Below are positions 51,262-59,695 of a DNA stretch of 64,000 nucleotides, one piece after another; the stretch's first letter is position 1, and each line of letters begins with the position of its first letter. The notes under the pieces are model-generated. The model was not told the origin of the DNA, searched no databases, and worked only from the letters and a program-made list of their open reading frames with translations. A program made the translations under genes and the position numbers. Source of the stretch: Kocuria palustris. GTDB taxonomy: Bacteria; Actinomycetota; Actinomycetes; Actinomycetales; Micrococcaceae. The stretch covers positions 1,860,001-1,924,000 of the forward strand of contig NZ_JAFBCR010000001.1 in NCBI RefSeq assembly GCF_016907795.1, read 5' to 3'.

Positions 51262-52611
51262 TCAGAGCCAGGGAAGCGGCAGCGCCTGGACGGGCTCGCC
51301 TGGCCGCACGCCGTCGGCGGGGATCAGCAGCAGCACGTTGGCCTGCGAGAAGCCGCGCAGCTGGTCGGAGCCCGCGCGTGACAGCGCCACCGCGCTGGGC
51401 AGCTCGGTGCCCTGGGCGTCAGCGTCTTCGCTCAGGTCGGTGATCGTGGTCCCGGAGACGGCGGCGCCGGCCACGAAGGCCAGTCCCGGTGCCAGTCGAT
51501 CCGTCTTGGAGGCCGGCAGTTCGCGGGTCAGGCGCACCGTGGTCAGCGGCGGGATGACGTTGCCGCCGAGCCCGGCCAGCAGCGGCGCCCCCAGCAGCAT
51601 CAGGGTGGTCATGGCCGCCAGCGGGTTGCCGGGAAGGCCCAGGACGAACGGGCCGTCCTCCGGCATGCGGGCAAGCAGCGCTGGGTGGCCCGGGCGCAGG
51701 CCCAGCTCGTCGATGAGCAGATGCGCGCCGCTGTCCTCCAGCGACGGGCGCAGATGATCCGCGGTCGAGCGGCCCGTGCCGCCCGTGGTGATGATCAGCT
51801 GCGCGCGGGAGTCCAGCACGGACTCCGCGCCCACCGCGGAGCCGGTGAGCCGCTCGAGCATCTGCTCGCGGTCATCGCCCACGCGGTGCACGGCATCCAC
51901 CTGACCGCCCAGGAGGTGGACGAACTGCGGCAGCTGCGGGCCGAAGGCGTCCCGGACCCGTCCCGGCTCCGGGACGCCGTCCTCGTCGACTTCGTCGCCG
52001 GTCAGCAGCAGCGTCACGCGCGGGCGCCGCAGCAGCGGGAGCATGTCCAGGCCCGTGGTGGCCGCGAAGGCCACGTGCCCCGGGGTCAGCCGCGTCCCGG
52101 CGCGGATCAGCAGCTCTCCGGTCTCGGCTTCGCGGCCTGCCCGGCGCAGGTTCTGTCCCTCCTCGGGGGCGCCCTCCGGTGCCTCGGGGCTCAGGCGCAG
52201 CGAGTCGCCGTCCTCGAGGCCCCATTCCGAGCGCAGCACCGCGCTCGTGCTGAACGGGACCAGTCCGCCCGTGACGATGGGTGCGGCCTCGCCGACGGCC
52301 AGCGATCGCGGGGGCTTGAGCTGCGGCTCCTCGGTGCGGGCCCAGGCCACGCGCTGGTCGATCTGCTCGTACTCGCCGCGGTTGATCCGCCAGGGGCCCG
52401 GTCCGTTCACTGCCCAGCCGTCCATGGCCGAGGAGGTGTAGTGGGGCACCGGACGCTCGGCGCGCAGGTCCTCGGCCAGGGTCTCGCCCACCGTCTCCCC
52501 GAGCGGGAGCCAGTGCGGCGGCAGCGCCGCAGCGGCGTCGAAGGCCGCCTGGCGGGCCTGCGCCCAGTCGGGGCTGCGAAGGGTGCGGGGGGTCTGCGGC
52601 TGATCGCTCAT
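51262..52611 (-). CDS. moeA: Molybdopterin molybdenumtransferase MoeA (copy 1)
   Basis: A 449-residue protein that inserts molybdate into adenylylated molybdopterin. The pattern fits MoeA: HYTSSAMDGWAVNG near residue 57, VTGGLVPFSTSAVLR, VTLLLTGDEVDEDG, LIITTGGTGRSTADHL and VLGLPGNPLAAMTTL. The family's usual GDE and GGxS motifs are altered (GDEV intact, GGTGRST in place of the typical GGVS). It is 7 bases downstream of mobA and last in the moaA-moaD-mobA-moeA run. A second, divergent moeA at 55177 is more canonical, so this one may be specialised or bind a different cofactor form. Confidence 0.9.
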   Translation of the reverse strand: MSDQPQTPRTLRSPDWAQARQAAFDAAAALPPHWLPLGETVGETLAEDLRAERPVPHYTSSAMDGWAVNGPGPWRINRGEYEQIDQRVAWARTEEPQLKPPRSLAVGEAAPIVTGGLVPFSTSAVLRSEWGLEDGDSLRLSPEAPEGAPEEGQNLRRAGREAETGELLIRAGTRLTPGHVAFAATTGLDMLPLLRRPRVTLLLTGDEVDEDGVPEPGRVRDAFGPQLPQFVHLLGGQVDAVHRVGDDREQMLERLTGSAVGAESVLDSRAQLIITTGGTGRSTADHLRPSLEDSGAHLLIDELGLRPGHPALLARMPEDGPFVLGLPGNPLAAMTTLMLLGAPLLAGLGGNVIPPLTTVRLTRELPASKTDRLAPGLAFVAGAAVSGTTITDLSEDADAQGTELPSAVALSRAGSDQLRGFSQANVLLLIPADGVRPGEPVQALPLPWL

Positions 52612-52618
52612 GGTCTCC

Positions 52619-53443
52619 TCAGTCCTGAACGGGCACGAGCCCGAATCTCTTCACATCGTCCCATGTGTCGACGTCATCGGTCAGTCCCCTGACGGCCGTT
52701 TGCCGGTCCCACAGCGGCCCGAGGACTCGACGCACCGAGCGATCGACGACGGGCTGGTCGACCAGCTGCCGACCCAGCACCGCGCTGCGGTAGACGGCGG
52801 CCAGCGGCTGGAGGATGCCGCGGTCCGTCAGCACGATCCCGCACGGGGCCTCGAGGGGCGCTGTGCCGGTGTGGCCCGAGTCGGTGGCCTCCGAGGCGGG
52901 GGAGGGCGCTCGGCTCGTGCCCCGTGCCTCGATCTCGGCGATCAGGGCCCGAGCGGCGTCGGCGACCCGGGGCATGTCGCAGGCCAGGGTGAGGGTCCAC
53001 TGCTCGTCGGGGTCGACGGCGCGGTCCGCAGTGCCGGACGCGGCGGGATCGTCGCCCCCTTCAGGTTCGGAGGGCTCGGCGGAGGCGCAGGCCCCGGAGG
53101 GCTCGGCCAGCCCCAGGGCGAGTGCGCCAGCGGCCAGGGCGGCCGCCGGACCGGAGAACGGCGGGTCCTCTCGGGTGCGCAGCACGCCGTCCGGCAGGGG
53201 AAGGCCCTCCGGGCCCACGACGGCGATCCGATGCGCCGGAAGGCCGAGTCCGATCAGGGCGTCGACGGCGCCGCGCACGAGGGCAGGGGCGCCGTCGCGA
53301 TCCGGGCGCATCAGCGCCTTGGGCGATCCGCCCAGGCGAGAGGACCGGCCACCGGCGACCACGATCGCGCTCAGCGCCGCGCGGGAGCTGCGGGTGGGCG
53401 TCGGCGCGGGCACCGGGACCGGCAGCTTCGGCAGCGGGGTCAC
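52619..53443 (-). CDS. mobA: Molybdenum cofactor guanylyltransferase MobA-like
   Basis: A 274-residue nucleotidyltransferase that would link GMP (or CMP) to the molybdenum cofactor. The signature AIVVAGGRSSRLGGSPKAL lies at about 26-44 and ACDMPRVA (metal Asp) at about 140. It is longer than E. coli MobA, with a Pro-rich leader of 20 residues and an extended acidic loop (about 110-130, Ala/Glu/Ser-rich). The partner specificity (GMP or CMP) is not clear. It is 1 base after moaD. Confidence 0.82.
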   Translation of the reverse strand: MTPLPKLPVPVPAPTPTRSSRAALSAIVVAGGRSSRLGGSPKALMRPDRDGAPALVRGAVDALIGLGLPAHRIAVVGPEGLPLPDGVLRTREDPPFSGPAAALAAGALALGLAEPSGACASAEPSEPEGGDDPAASGTADRAVDPDEQWTLTLACDMPRVADAARALIAEIEARGTSRAPSPASEATDSGHTGTAPLEAPCGIVLTDRGILQPLAAVYRSAVLGRQLVDQPVVDRSVRRVLGPLWDRQTAVRGLTDDVDTWDDVKRFGLVPVQD

Positions 53444-53444
53444 C

Positions 53445-53735
53445 TCAGCCCCCGGCGAAGGGCGGCAGGACGTCCAGGGCGGAGCCGTCGGAGATCTCGG
53501 TCTCGGGCTCAGGGCAGGCCTGGCCGTCGAGCAGGAACGAGCAGCGCTCGAGCACCTCGGCCAGGGGCTGCTCGCCGGCAGGGGCCGTGGGATGGGCCGC
53601 GATCAGCGCGTTCTCCACTGCACCCCGGGTGACTCGGCCGTCGCTGTCTCGGGGCAGGGCCTCGAAGTCCAGCTCCTGCGAGTCCTGGCCCACCGAGGCC
53701 TTCGCCGCGGCGTAGTAGTTGATCGTCAGCGACAT
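53445..53735 (-). CDS. moaD: Molybdopterin synthase small subunit MoaD-like
   Basis: A 96-residue ubiquitin-like protein ending in FAGG, the di-glycine that carries the thiocarboxylate sulphur donated to cyclic pyranopterin. SLTINYYAAAKASVG opens the fold and LLDGQACPEPETEISDGSALDVLPP precedes the tail. It has an internal acidic insertion making it slightly longer than typical MoaD. The MoaE partner is not in the window. Confidence 0.85.
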   Translation of the reverse strand: MSLTINYYAAAKASVGQDSQELDFEALPRDSDGRVTRGAVENALIAAHPTAPAGEQPLAEVLERCSFLLDGQACPEPETEISDGSALDVLPPFAGG

Positions 53736-53807
53736 GTCGCACCTTCCTCGCGATCTCCGGCATCACGGTACGCGGCCCGCGCGCACGCGGGCGTCACGAC
53801 CAGGATC

Positions 53808-54929
53808 TCATCCGCCGATCGCGGACATGGAGCGGACGGGCTGCACGAAGCCGTCGTCGCCCAACCCGGTGCGATCCATGCCGTGCGCCGCGGGCTTGAT
53901 CCACATGGCTGCCCGCCAGCGCTCGGCGATCAGCTCGTCCGCCCGCTCCTGCGGCAGCGCGCCCTGCTCGGTCTGACCGCGCAGCAGGTCGCGCAGGCCG
54001 AACTCCTCGTGGGAGAACAGGCACGAGCGGATCTCACCCTCGGCCGTCAGGCGGGTGCGCCGGCAGTCGCCGCAGAAGGGCTCGGTCACGGAGGCGATGA
54101 TCCCCACGGTGCCCAGCGGCTCGTCCGCCAGCTCGGCATCCAGCGCGCGGACGTCCCACAGCTCTGCCGGGGCGCCGGCGCGAGGGACGGGGCGCGGATC
54201 CAAGCGGAAGCGCCGGCTCAGCAGCTGCCGGATCTCCGCGGCCGTCACCATGCCGCGGCGCGTCCAGGTGTGGTCCTCGTCCAGGGGCATCTGCTCGATG
54301 AAGCGCAGCTGCAGCCCCTGCTCGAGGGTCCAGGCCAGCAGGTCGGCGGCGCCGTCGTCGTTGATCCCGCGCAACAGCACGGAGTTGATCTTCACGGGCT
54401 CCAGCCCGGCCTCCTGAGCGGCCCGGATGCCGGCCAGCACCTGCGGCAGCCGGTCGCGGCGGGCCAGACGGGCGAAGGTCGCCCGGTCCAGGGTGTCCAG
54501 CGAGACGTTCAGCCGCGTGAGCCCGGCTGCCCGGAGCCCGGCGGCGCGGCGATCCAGCCCGATCGCGTTCGTGGTCAGGGAGATCGGCAGCTCGGGGTGC
54601 TCGCGGTGCACTCCGGCGATGATCTCCTCGAGATCCGGGCGGATCAGGGGCTCGCCGCCGGTCAGTCGCAGCTCCACGATGCCCAGGCGCTGCACGCCGA
54701 TGCCCACCAGGCGCTGGATCTCGGCGGCGGTGAGCAGCTCGGACGACGGACGCCAGTCCATCCCCTCGGCGGGCATGCAGTAGGTGCAGCGCAGGTTGCA
54801 CTTGTCGGTCAGGGAGATGCGCAGATCGGCGGCCCTGCGCCCGAAGGAGTCCACGAGCCCCAGTGCCGGATCCGCAGGCGAGGGCTCCAGACGTGTGCGC
54901 AGACCCGGCATCCCGAGAGCGGTGGTCAT
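53808..54929 (-). CDS. moaA: GTP 3',8-cyclase MoaA
   Basis: A 373-residue radical-SAM enzyme that begins molybdenum-cofactor synthesis from GTP. The SAM cluster is C44, C48 and C51 (KCNLRCTYC); the second cluster lies in FCGDCRRTRLTAEGEIRSC; LRLTGGEPLIR is the SAM-contact strand. The C-terminal GG (SAIGG) needed for activity is present. The ATG at 54927-54929 follows GAGGTGA. First gene of the leftward moaA-moaD-mobA-moeA cluster. Confidence 0.95.
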   Translation of the reverse strand: MTTALGMPGLRTRLEPSPADPALGLVDSFGRRAADLRISLTDKCNLRCTYCMPAEGMDWRPSSELLTAAEIQRLVGIGVQRLGIVELRLTGGEPLIRPDLEEIIAGVHREHPELPISLTTNAIGLDRRAAGLRAAGLTRLNVSLDTLDRATFARLARRDRLPQVLAGIRAAQEAGLEPVKINSVLLRGINDDGAADLLAWTLEQGLQLRFIEQMPLDEDHTWTRRGMVTAAEIRQLLSRRFRLDPRPVPRAGAPAELWDVRALDAELADEPLGTVGIIASVTEPFCGDCRRTRLTAEGEIRSCLFSHEEFGLRDLLRGQTEQGALPQERADELIAERWRAAMWIKPAAHGMDRTGLGDDGFVQPVRSMSAIGG

Positions 54930-55176
54930 GGGGGTCACCTCGTTCCCTTTCCGGCTGTGCTCCAGCCGGTGCTGGTCGTGTCTGCCAGGCTATCGGCGCA
55001 GACTGCGGATCCTGCTGCGGTGGCCCGGACTTGCTTTGTGCGGCATCACACACCTGCCTGCTCGGGCGCCTTCCGCGGTGCAGCGGTCCCGCCCGCAGGC
55101 AGGATCAGCCACGATAGACAGCACACGATCCAGAAGCCTTGACACGGCTCAAGCCGACTCGGGAGGGGTGGCCGAC

Positions 55177-56481
55177 ATGGCAGGGCACGGCGGCAGGCAC
55201 GGGCACGGGCACCGATCGCGCGGCGTGGACGAGCACATCGCCGCGATCCAGGGCGTCATCGAGCGCAGCCGGTGGTCAGACCGGGCGACGGAGGAGGTCG
55301 CGCTGGAGGATGCCGCCGGTCGGGTGCTGGCCGAGGAGCTGACGGCCCCGATCCCGCTGCCGAGATTCGACGACTCCCAGATGGACGGCTACGCCGTGCG
55401 CGCAGCGGACACGCACAGCGACGGCGGCCAAGACGACAGCGCCCATAAGGAGAGCGGCCAGCGCGGAGGCGCTGACCCGGGGCTCGTCGAGCTGCTCGTG
55501 GCCGTCACCGGAGCCGCCGGGCACGAGCCTGCGCCGCTGGCTCCCGGCACGGCCGCCCCCGTCATGACCGGAGCGCCGATCCCGTCCGGTGCGGATGCCG
55601 TCGTGCCGGTCGAGGAGGCGGCACCGTCGCAGTTCCTGGCCGAGGGCGCGACGGTGCGGGTGCCGTCCGGGCAGCCGAGCGGGCGCTTCGTGCGCCCCGC
55701 AGGCTCGGACGTCGCCCGGGGCGGATCCGTGCTGCCTCCCGGGATGATCCTGAGCCCCGTGGCCATCGGCGCGATCGCGGCCCTGGGGCTGCAGCGGGTG
55801 CGCGTGCGGCCCAGGCTCCGCGTCGGGATCCTGACCACCGGCGACGAGGTCGTCGAGCCGGGGCAGCAGCCCTCGGCAGCCCAGGTGCACAACGCCAATG
55901 CCGCCCTGCTGTGCGCTCAGCTGGTGCGGCTGGGGTGCCGGGTCACGGCCGTGCGGCATGTGATCGACGACGACGAGCAGCTGCGCACCCTGCTGAGCTC
56001 CTCGGACTTCGAGGCCCCCGACGTCTGGGTGAGCTCCGGCGGGATCTCCGAGGGCGCCTTCGAGGTCGTGCGCCGGGTGCTCAGCGCCGAGCCCGACAGC
56101 GAGTTCCTGCACGTGGCCATGCAGCCTGGCGGGCCGCAGGGCCTGGCCATGATCGAGGGCACCGCGGTCGTGTGCCTGCCCGGCAACCCGGTGTCCACCT
56201 GGGTCTCCGCGGAGGCGCTGCTGCGCCCAGCGCTCGCGGCGGCCGGGGCCGGACCCGAAGCTCCGCGCGCGATCACCGCCGAGTGCGCCGAGGACCTCGA
56301 GCGGCTGCCCGGGCGGACGAGGATCATCCGCGCCCGGTGGGACGGGCACAGGGCGCACCGGCTGGGCGGATACAGCTCGCACCTGCTGGCCTCGGCGGCC
56401 GCTGCGGACGCTCTGATCGTCCTGGAGTCCGGCAAGGGGCCGGTGCCCGCCGGTGAGCCCGTGGAGGTCCGTCTGCTCTGA
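55177..56481 (+). CDS. moeA: Molybdopterin molybdenumtransferase MoeA (copy 2)
   Basis: A 434-residue MoeA paralogue, more canonical than the copy at 51262: DDSQMDGYAV, TGAPIPSGADAVVPVE, ILTTGDEVVEPGQQP, VSSGGISEGAFEVV and VCLPGNPVSTWVS. An acidic His/Asp/Ser-rich insertion (about 75-105) is unusual. The protein starts with a His/Gly-rich segment (MAGHGGRHGHGHRSRG), possibly metal-binding. ATG 55177 has GGGAGGGG upstream; GTG 55168 is an alternative. It is divergent from moaA with a 247-base promoter interval. Confidence 0.92.
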   Translation: MAGHGGRHGHGHRSRGVDEHIAAIQGVIERSRWSDRATEEVALEDAAGRVLAEELTAPIPLPRFDDSQMDGYAVRAADTHSDGGQDDSAHKESGQRGGADPGLVELLVAVTGAAGHEPAPLAPGTAAPVMTGAPIPSGADAVVPVEEAAPSQFLAEGATVRVPSGQPSGRFVRPAGSDVARGGSVLPPGMILSPVAIGAIAALGLQRVRVRPRLRVGILTTGDEVVEPGQQPSAAQVHNANAALLCAQLVRLGCRVTAVRHVIDDDEQLRTLLSSSDFEAPDVWVSSGGISEGAFEVVRRVLSAEPDSEFLHVAMQPGGPQGLAMIEGTAVVCLPGNPVSTWVSAEALLRPALAAAGAGPEAPRAITAECAEDLERLPGRTRIIRARWDGHRAHRLGGYSSHLLASAAAADALIVLESGKGPVPAGEPVEVRLL

Positions 56482-56593
56482 AAGCCCTCGGATGCGGCCA
56501 CTCGCAGCCGTGAGGGGTCTGCTGTGCAGGCCTTCCTGCGGTGAAGGGCGGCAGAGCGGGCCCCTCACGGGGCCGGCAGCCCCGTGACGCGGA

Positions 56594-56632
56594 AGAGCCC
56601 GGCGACTCGCGGTGGGCGAGGTGCCGAGCTCT
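56594..56632. terminator. Terminator between moeA copy 2 and the stress protein gene
   Basis: Arms of 17 bases (56594-56610 and 56616-56632) pair with three mismatches around a five-base loop; converging genes on both sides. Confidence 0.6.
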
Positions 56633-56645
56633 GGAGCGGAAGGCC

Positions 56646-57005
56646 TCAGCGGCGCTCGGGCTTGACGGCGAGCACCGGGCAGGCGGCCTCGAGCAGGATC
56701 TGCTGCGCGGCGCTCCCCAGCAGCAGCTTGCCCATGGGGCTGCGGTGGCGGATGCCCACGACGATCAGGGAGGCGTCTGCCGCCTCGGCGGCATCGAGGA
56801 GGTCGCCCACGGCATCGCGGCCGCGGGGCTCCGGTTGCTGATGGGTGACCTTGACGCCCTGCAGCTCCTGGGCTTCGGTGTCGGAGTCGTCCCCGCCGAG
56901 GTGGAAGATCACGGCGTCCTCCGAGCGGCGGGCGGCCTCGGCCAGCCCGGCGTCCAGGGCGGCCTGGCCCTCGGCGGTGCCGGCGCGGGCGATCACGATG
57001 GTCAT
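56646..57005 (-). CDS. Universal stress protein family protein
   Basis: A 119-residue UspA-fold protein. The ATP-binding tail motif is seen as VVGIRHRSPMGKLLLGSAAQQILLEAACPVLAV, with the G-x2-G-x9-G(S/T) pattern represented by GIRHRSPMGKLLLGSA. The N-terminal strand is shorter than usual (MTIVIARAGTAEGQAA). Cytosolic, likely stress- or dormancy-associated. ATG at 57003-57005 follows AGGAGG. Monocistronic, convergent with moeA copy 2. Confidence 0.85.
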   Translation of the reverse strand: MTIVIARAGTAEGQAALDAGLAEAARRSEDAVIFHLGGDDSDTEAQELQGVKVTHQQPEPRGRDAVGDLLDAAEAADASLIVVGIRHRSPMGKLLLGSAAQQILLEAACPVLAVKPERR

Positions 57006-57215
57006 GGGTCCTCCTGGGGCGGGATCTGGGGCGCGCTGTGGCTGCGCAGAGCCTATGGTACATATCACATCCGACGCGCCGCGCCGAGGTGGCGGCACCA
57101 TGGATGCACTTCTGTCTCGAACGTGACGGGCTGATCATCGTCGCACGTCGCGGGCGGTATGGGTGCGGGATGCGCTCCGGCCACCAGCTGCATCCGCACC
57201 AGCATCGAGGTCCCC

Positions 57216-58320
57216 ATGAAACTCCGCGCGTCCCTGCTCAGCGTCACCGCGGCCCTGGCCGCCCTCTCCCTGGGCCTCGGCGGCCTGGCCCCCGCGGCGG
57301 CGGCGCCCGGGTCGTCGTCGAGCGCCTCCGATCCCGCTGCTGAGGCCGTCCCGGAGACCGCGCCCCGGCCCCGGCTGCAGCCCGGGCGGTCTCGGCCGCC
57401 GACAGTGCGGCCGATCAGCCGCTGGGCGCGTTCTATGCCGCACCCTCGCAGCTGCCCCAGGCGCCGGCGAGCCGGCTCAAGCACGAGTCCTCGCCCTTCT
57501 ATCTCGGACCGGCGCGAGCGGTGCGGCTGGGCGAGGCGCAGTCCCGGATCATGTACACCACGACCGACTCGGACGGCGCGATCGTCCCGGTGACGGACTC
57601 GTTCCTGAAGTCGGGCTCGCCGTGGCGCGGCCCAGGGGTCCGCCCTCTGATCACCTATGCGGTGGGCACGCAGGGCGTGGCGAATCAGTGCGCGCCCAGC
57701 CATCAGGGCGCCCAGGGCACCGAGTACGAGGCCGCGGGCATCAACGCCCTGCTGCTGGCCGGCTACGACGTGGTCGTCACGGACTGCATCGGCCTGGGGA
57801 TGCAGGGCCCGCACACGTACATGGACCGCCTGGACCAGGGTCACGCCGTGCGCGATGCGGCGGGCGCCGTGCGCGATGCCGGCCTGGGCGGGACCAGCGC
57901 GCAGACTCCGGTCGGGATCGTGGGCTACTCCCAGGGCGGCGGGGCCGCAGCCTCAGCCGGCGAGCTGGCTGCCTCCTACGCACCCGATCTCCGGGTGCAG
58001 GCCGTCGCGGCCGGCGCCCCGCCCGCCGATCTGAGCCAGGTCACGGCGAAGATCGACAACGGGCTCTACAACGGCTTCCTCATGTACACGCTCAGCGGGC
58101 TGGTCGAGTCCGAGGGCATCTCACCGGCGTCGTTCCTGAACCCCCGCGGTGTTCAGCTCTACACCGAGACGATCGGCGAGTGCACGACCTCGGCGATCGC
58201 GCCGACGGCCCTGGCCCGGACGAGCAGTCTGACGGCCAGCGGGCGCTCCGTGACCGAGCTGAGCCGCACCGAGCCGTTCCTGTCGATCCTCGAGCGGCAG
58301 CGCCTCGGAGCCGCCGCTCA
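57216..58320 (+). pseudogene. Secreted lipase gene with frameshift and lost 3' end
   Basis: The signal peptide (MKLRASLLSVTAALAALS to AAAAPG) is in one frame, while the alpha/beta-hydrolase body starts in another near 57390 (AVSAADSAADQPLGAFYAAP). The switch falls in a GC-rich run around 57358-57390. The body contains the nucleophile elbow GYSQGGG and LIP-family sequence such as YNGFLMYTLSGLVESEG. After ERQRLGA at about 58310 the sequence becomes antisense to the next gene, so the catalytic Asp and His are lost. The parent would be a secreted triacylglycerol lipase of about 430 residues. Confidence 0.82.
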
Positions 58321-59076
58321 GGCGACGATCCAGGCCAGCGCCCCCAGCGCGACGAAGGCGATCGGGAAGATCCAGGCGATCAGCACCACGCCTCGACCAG
58401 CCGGCGGTCGCGCGCCGTCCGGAGCGCGCAGGGGAGAGGTGACACGGTCGTCGTCGCCCGAGAGCTCGCGCGCCTCCAGGGCTGAGAGCACGCACAGGAC
58501 GAGGAGGGCGCCCACGGAGACGGGGGCTGCCGGGATGCCATCGACCACGGGCTCCAGCGGCAGGGGTCCGGCCAGGGCGCGCAGCGCGCCCAGCAGGAAG
58601 AGCCCGGCGAAGAAGGCGAGGCCGAGCCGCGTCCTGCGCAGCAGCGGCCCGAGCAGGACGGGCAGTGCCGCCACTCCGGCGGCGAGCAGTCCCAGGCAGA
58701 TCAGCTCAGCCACGTTGAAGGACAGCGCCTCGCCGAGGGCCCACCGGTTGGTCGCGTCATTGCCCGTGAGGAAGACGACGAGGGCCGCCAGGGAGATCAG
58801 GGTGACGCGCAGGACCCCGGTGTCTCGCGCGGGCTCGTCGGCGTCGCCGACCTCCCGCGCGTACTCCCGGGCGTCGCCGAAGGCCTCCTCCGGGTCGGTG
58901 CCCGTCTCGATGCAGTGCGACTCGACCTCGGCCAGGTGGTCGCCGATCCGCGCGCCGGGGACATCGCGAAGGCGCAGCTCGAGGACGAAGTCGTCGCACC
59001 AGCGGCGGTGCAGCCGCACGAACGGGCGCTGCCAGACGTCGTGGTCATCGGCCAGGGACTCGGGTGCTGTGCTCAT
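58318..59076 (-). CDS. HAAS-domain membrane protein
   Basis: A 252-residue protein. An N-terminal HAAS-type helical domain (about 15-85; HRRWCDDFVLELRLRDVPG, HLAEVESHCIETGTDPEEAFGDAREYA) precedes four to six membrane helices. HAAS proteins (DUF1700/DUF1129-like) are usually encoded next to PadR-type regulators and form their partners; exactly that arrangement is seen, with padR starting the pair at 59504 and this gene following. Function is unknown. The 3' end touches the remnant of the lipase gene. Confidence 0.85.
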   Translation of the reverse strand: MSTAPESLADDHDVWQRPFVRLHRRWCDDFVLELRLRDVPGARIGDHLAEVESHCIETGTDPEEAFGDAREYAREVGDADEPARDTGVLRVTLISLAALVVFLTGNDATNRWALGEALSFNVAELICLGLLAAGVAALPVLLGPLLRRTRLGLAFFAGLFLLGALRALAGPLPLEPVVDGIPAAPVSVGALLVLCVLSALEARELSGDDDRVTSPLRAPDGARPPAGRGVVLIAWIFPIAFVALGALAWIVA

Positions 59077-59102
59077 GGTGATCTCCTGAAGAAGGGTGGA
59101 GT

Positions 59103-59504
59103 TCAGGGGTGCGACGGAGCTCGGTCAAGCTCCAGATGGGTGTCGACGGCGCGCGCGAAGGCCGACCAGGCGGTGCGGGCGTCGGCCAGCTCGGCGCGGC
59201 CGACGTCGGTGAGGCGGAAGTACTTGCGCCCGGGCCCGCCCTCGCCGGTGCGCCACTCGATCGTCACGAGCTCGCGGGTCTCCAGGCGGGCGAGCAGGGG
59301 GTAGAGCGTGCCGCCCATGATCTCGCCGATCCCGGCCTCGGCCAGGCGGGCGATGATCGCGTAGCCGTAGCCGTAGCCGTAGCCGTAGCCGTAGCCGTGG
59401 CCGTAGGCGGGGCCGACGGCCAGGCACTGCAGCACGCACGGCTGCAGCACGCCGCGCAGCCATTCGCTGCGTCTGGTCGCTGAGGGGTCTGCTGCAGGAG
59501 TCAT
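59103..59504 (-). CDS. PadR-family regulator with (GY)n insertion
   Basis: A 133-residue winged-helix repressor. Normal PadR parts are PCVLQCLAVGPAYG, IIARLAEAGIGEIMGGTLYPLLARLE and PGRKYFRLTDVGRAEL. Between AYG and AII, where the family has about zero to one residues, a (GH)(GY)6 tract is inserted, coded by the hexamer repeat at 59361-59402. The insertion is in the turn joining the first two helices and may alter DNA binding or be neutral. The ATG at 59502-59504 follows GCAGGAGTC. It precedes the HAAS gene and a perfect operator-like palindrome upstream. Confidence 0.85.
   Translation of the reverse strand: MTPAADPSATRRSEWLRGVLQPCVLQCLAVGPAYGHGYGYGYGYGYGYAIIARLAEAGIGEIMGGTLYPLLARLETRELVTIEWRTGEGGPGRKYFRLTDVGRAELADARTAWSAFARAVDTHLELDRAPSHP
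59361..59402. repeat. Hexanucleotide tandem repeat inside padR
   Basis: Six perfect copies of GTAGCC (59361-59396) and one imperfect GTGGCC (59397-59402). On the coding strand they give Gly-Tyr units. The unit is a multiple of three, so slippage preserves the frame and would change loop length. Confidence 0.9.
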
Positions 59505-59506
59505 GA

Positions 59507-59544
59507 CTAGATAGCCACACACACTAGTGGGGGTGGCTATCTAG
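59507..59544. promoter_or_regulatory. Symmetric operator upstream of padR
   Basis: 12-base perfect arms CTAGATAGCCAC (59507-59518) and GTGGCTATCTAG (59533-59544). The spacer contains ACTAGT (59523-59528) on the same centre, so the whole 38-base site is symmetric. It directly precedes the padR start on the minus strand, the expected place for an autoregulated PadR site. Confidence 0.65.
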
Positions 59545-59640
59545 CAGATGTGCGATGCGGTCCAGGGCCGCCGTGGCTCTGGCGGCTCGCCTCTGCCTGC
59601 TCACCTCTGCGCGCGGCGGCCCCGGACGATGGCTTCGGGC

Positions 59641-59670
59641 AACGTGCCCCGTCGTCCACCGGGGCACGTT
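59641..59670. terminator. Terminator after the ABC ATPase gene
   Basis: 10-base perfect arms AACGTGCCCC (59641-59650) and GGGGCACGTT (59661-59670) with a 10-base loop, just beyond the ATPase stop in the minus direction. Confidence 0.75.
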
Positions 59671-59695
59671 AAGGAGCGCGAGGCCTCGAGTCGGT

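Noticed and set aside
59507-59544. Consideration as a CRISPR repeat or IS terminal repeat
   Set aside because: Single copy, symmetric, and placed at the padR start; an operator explains it better.
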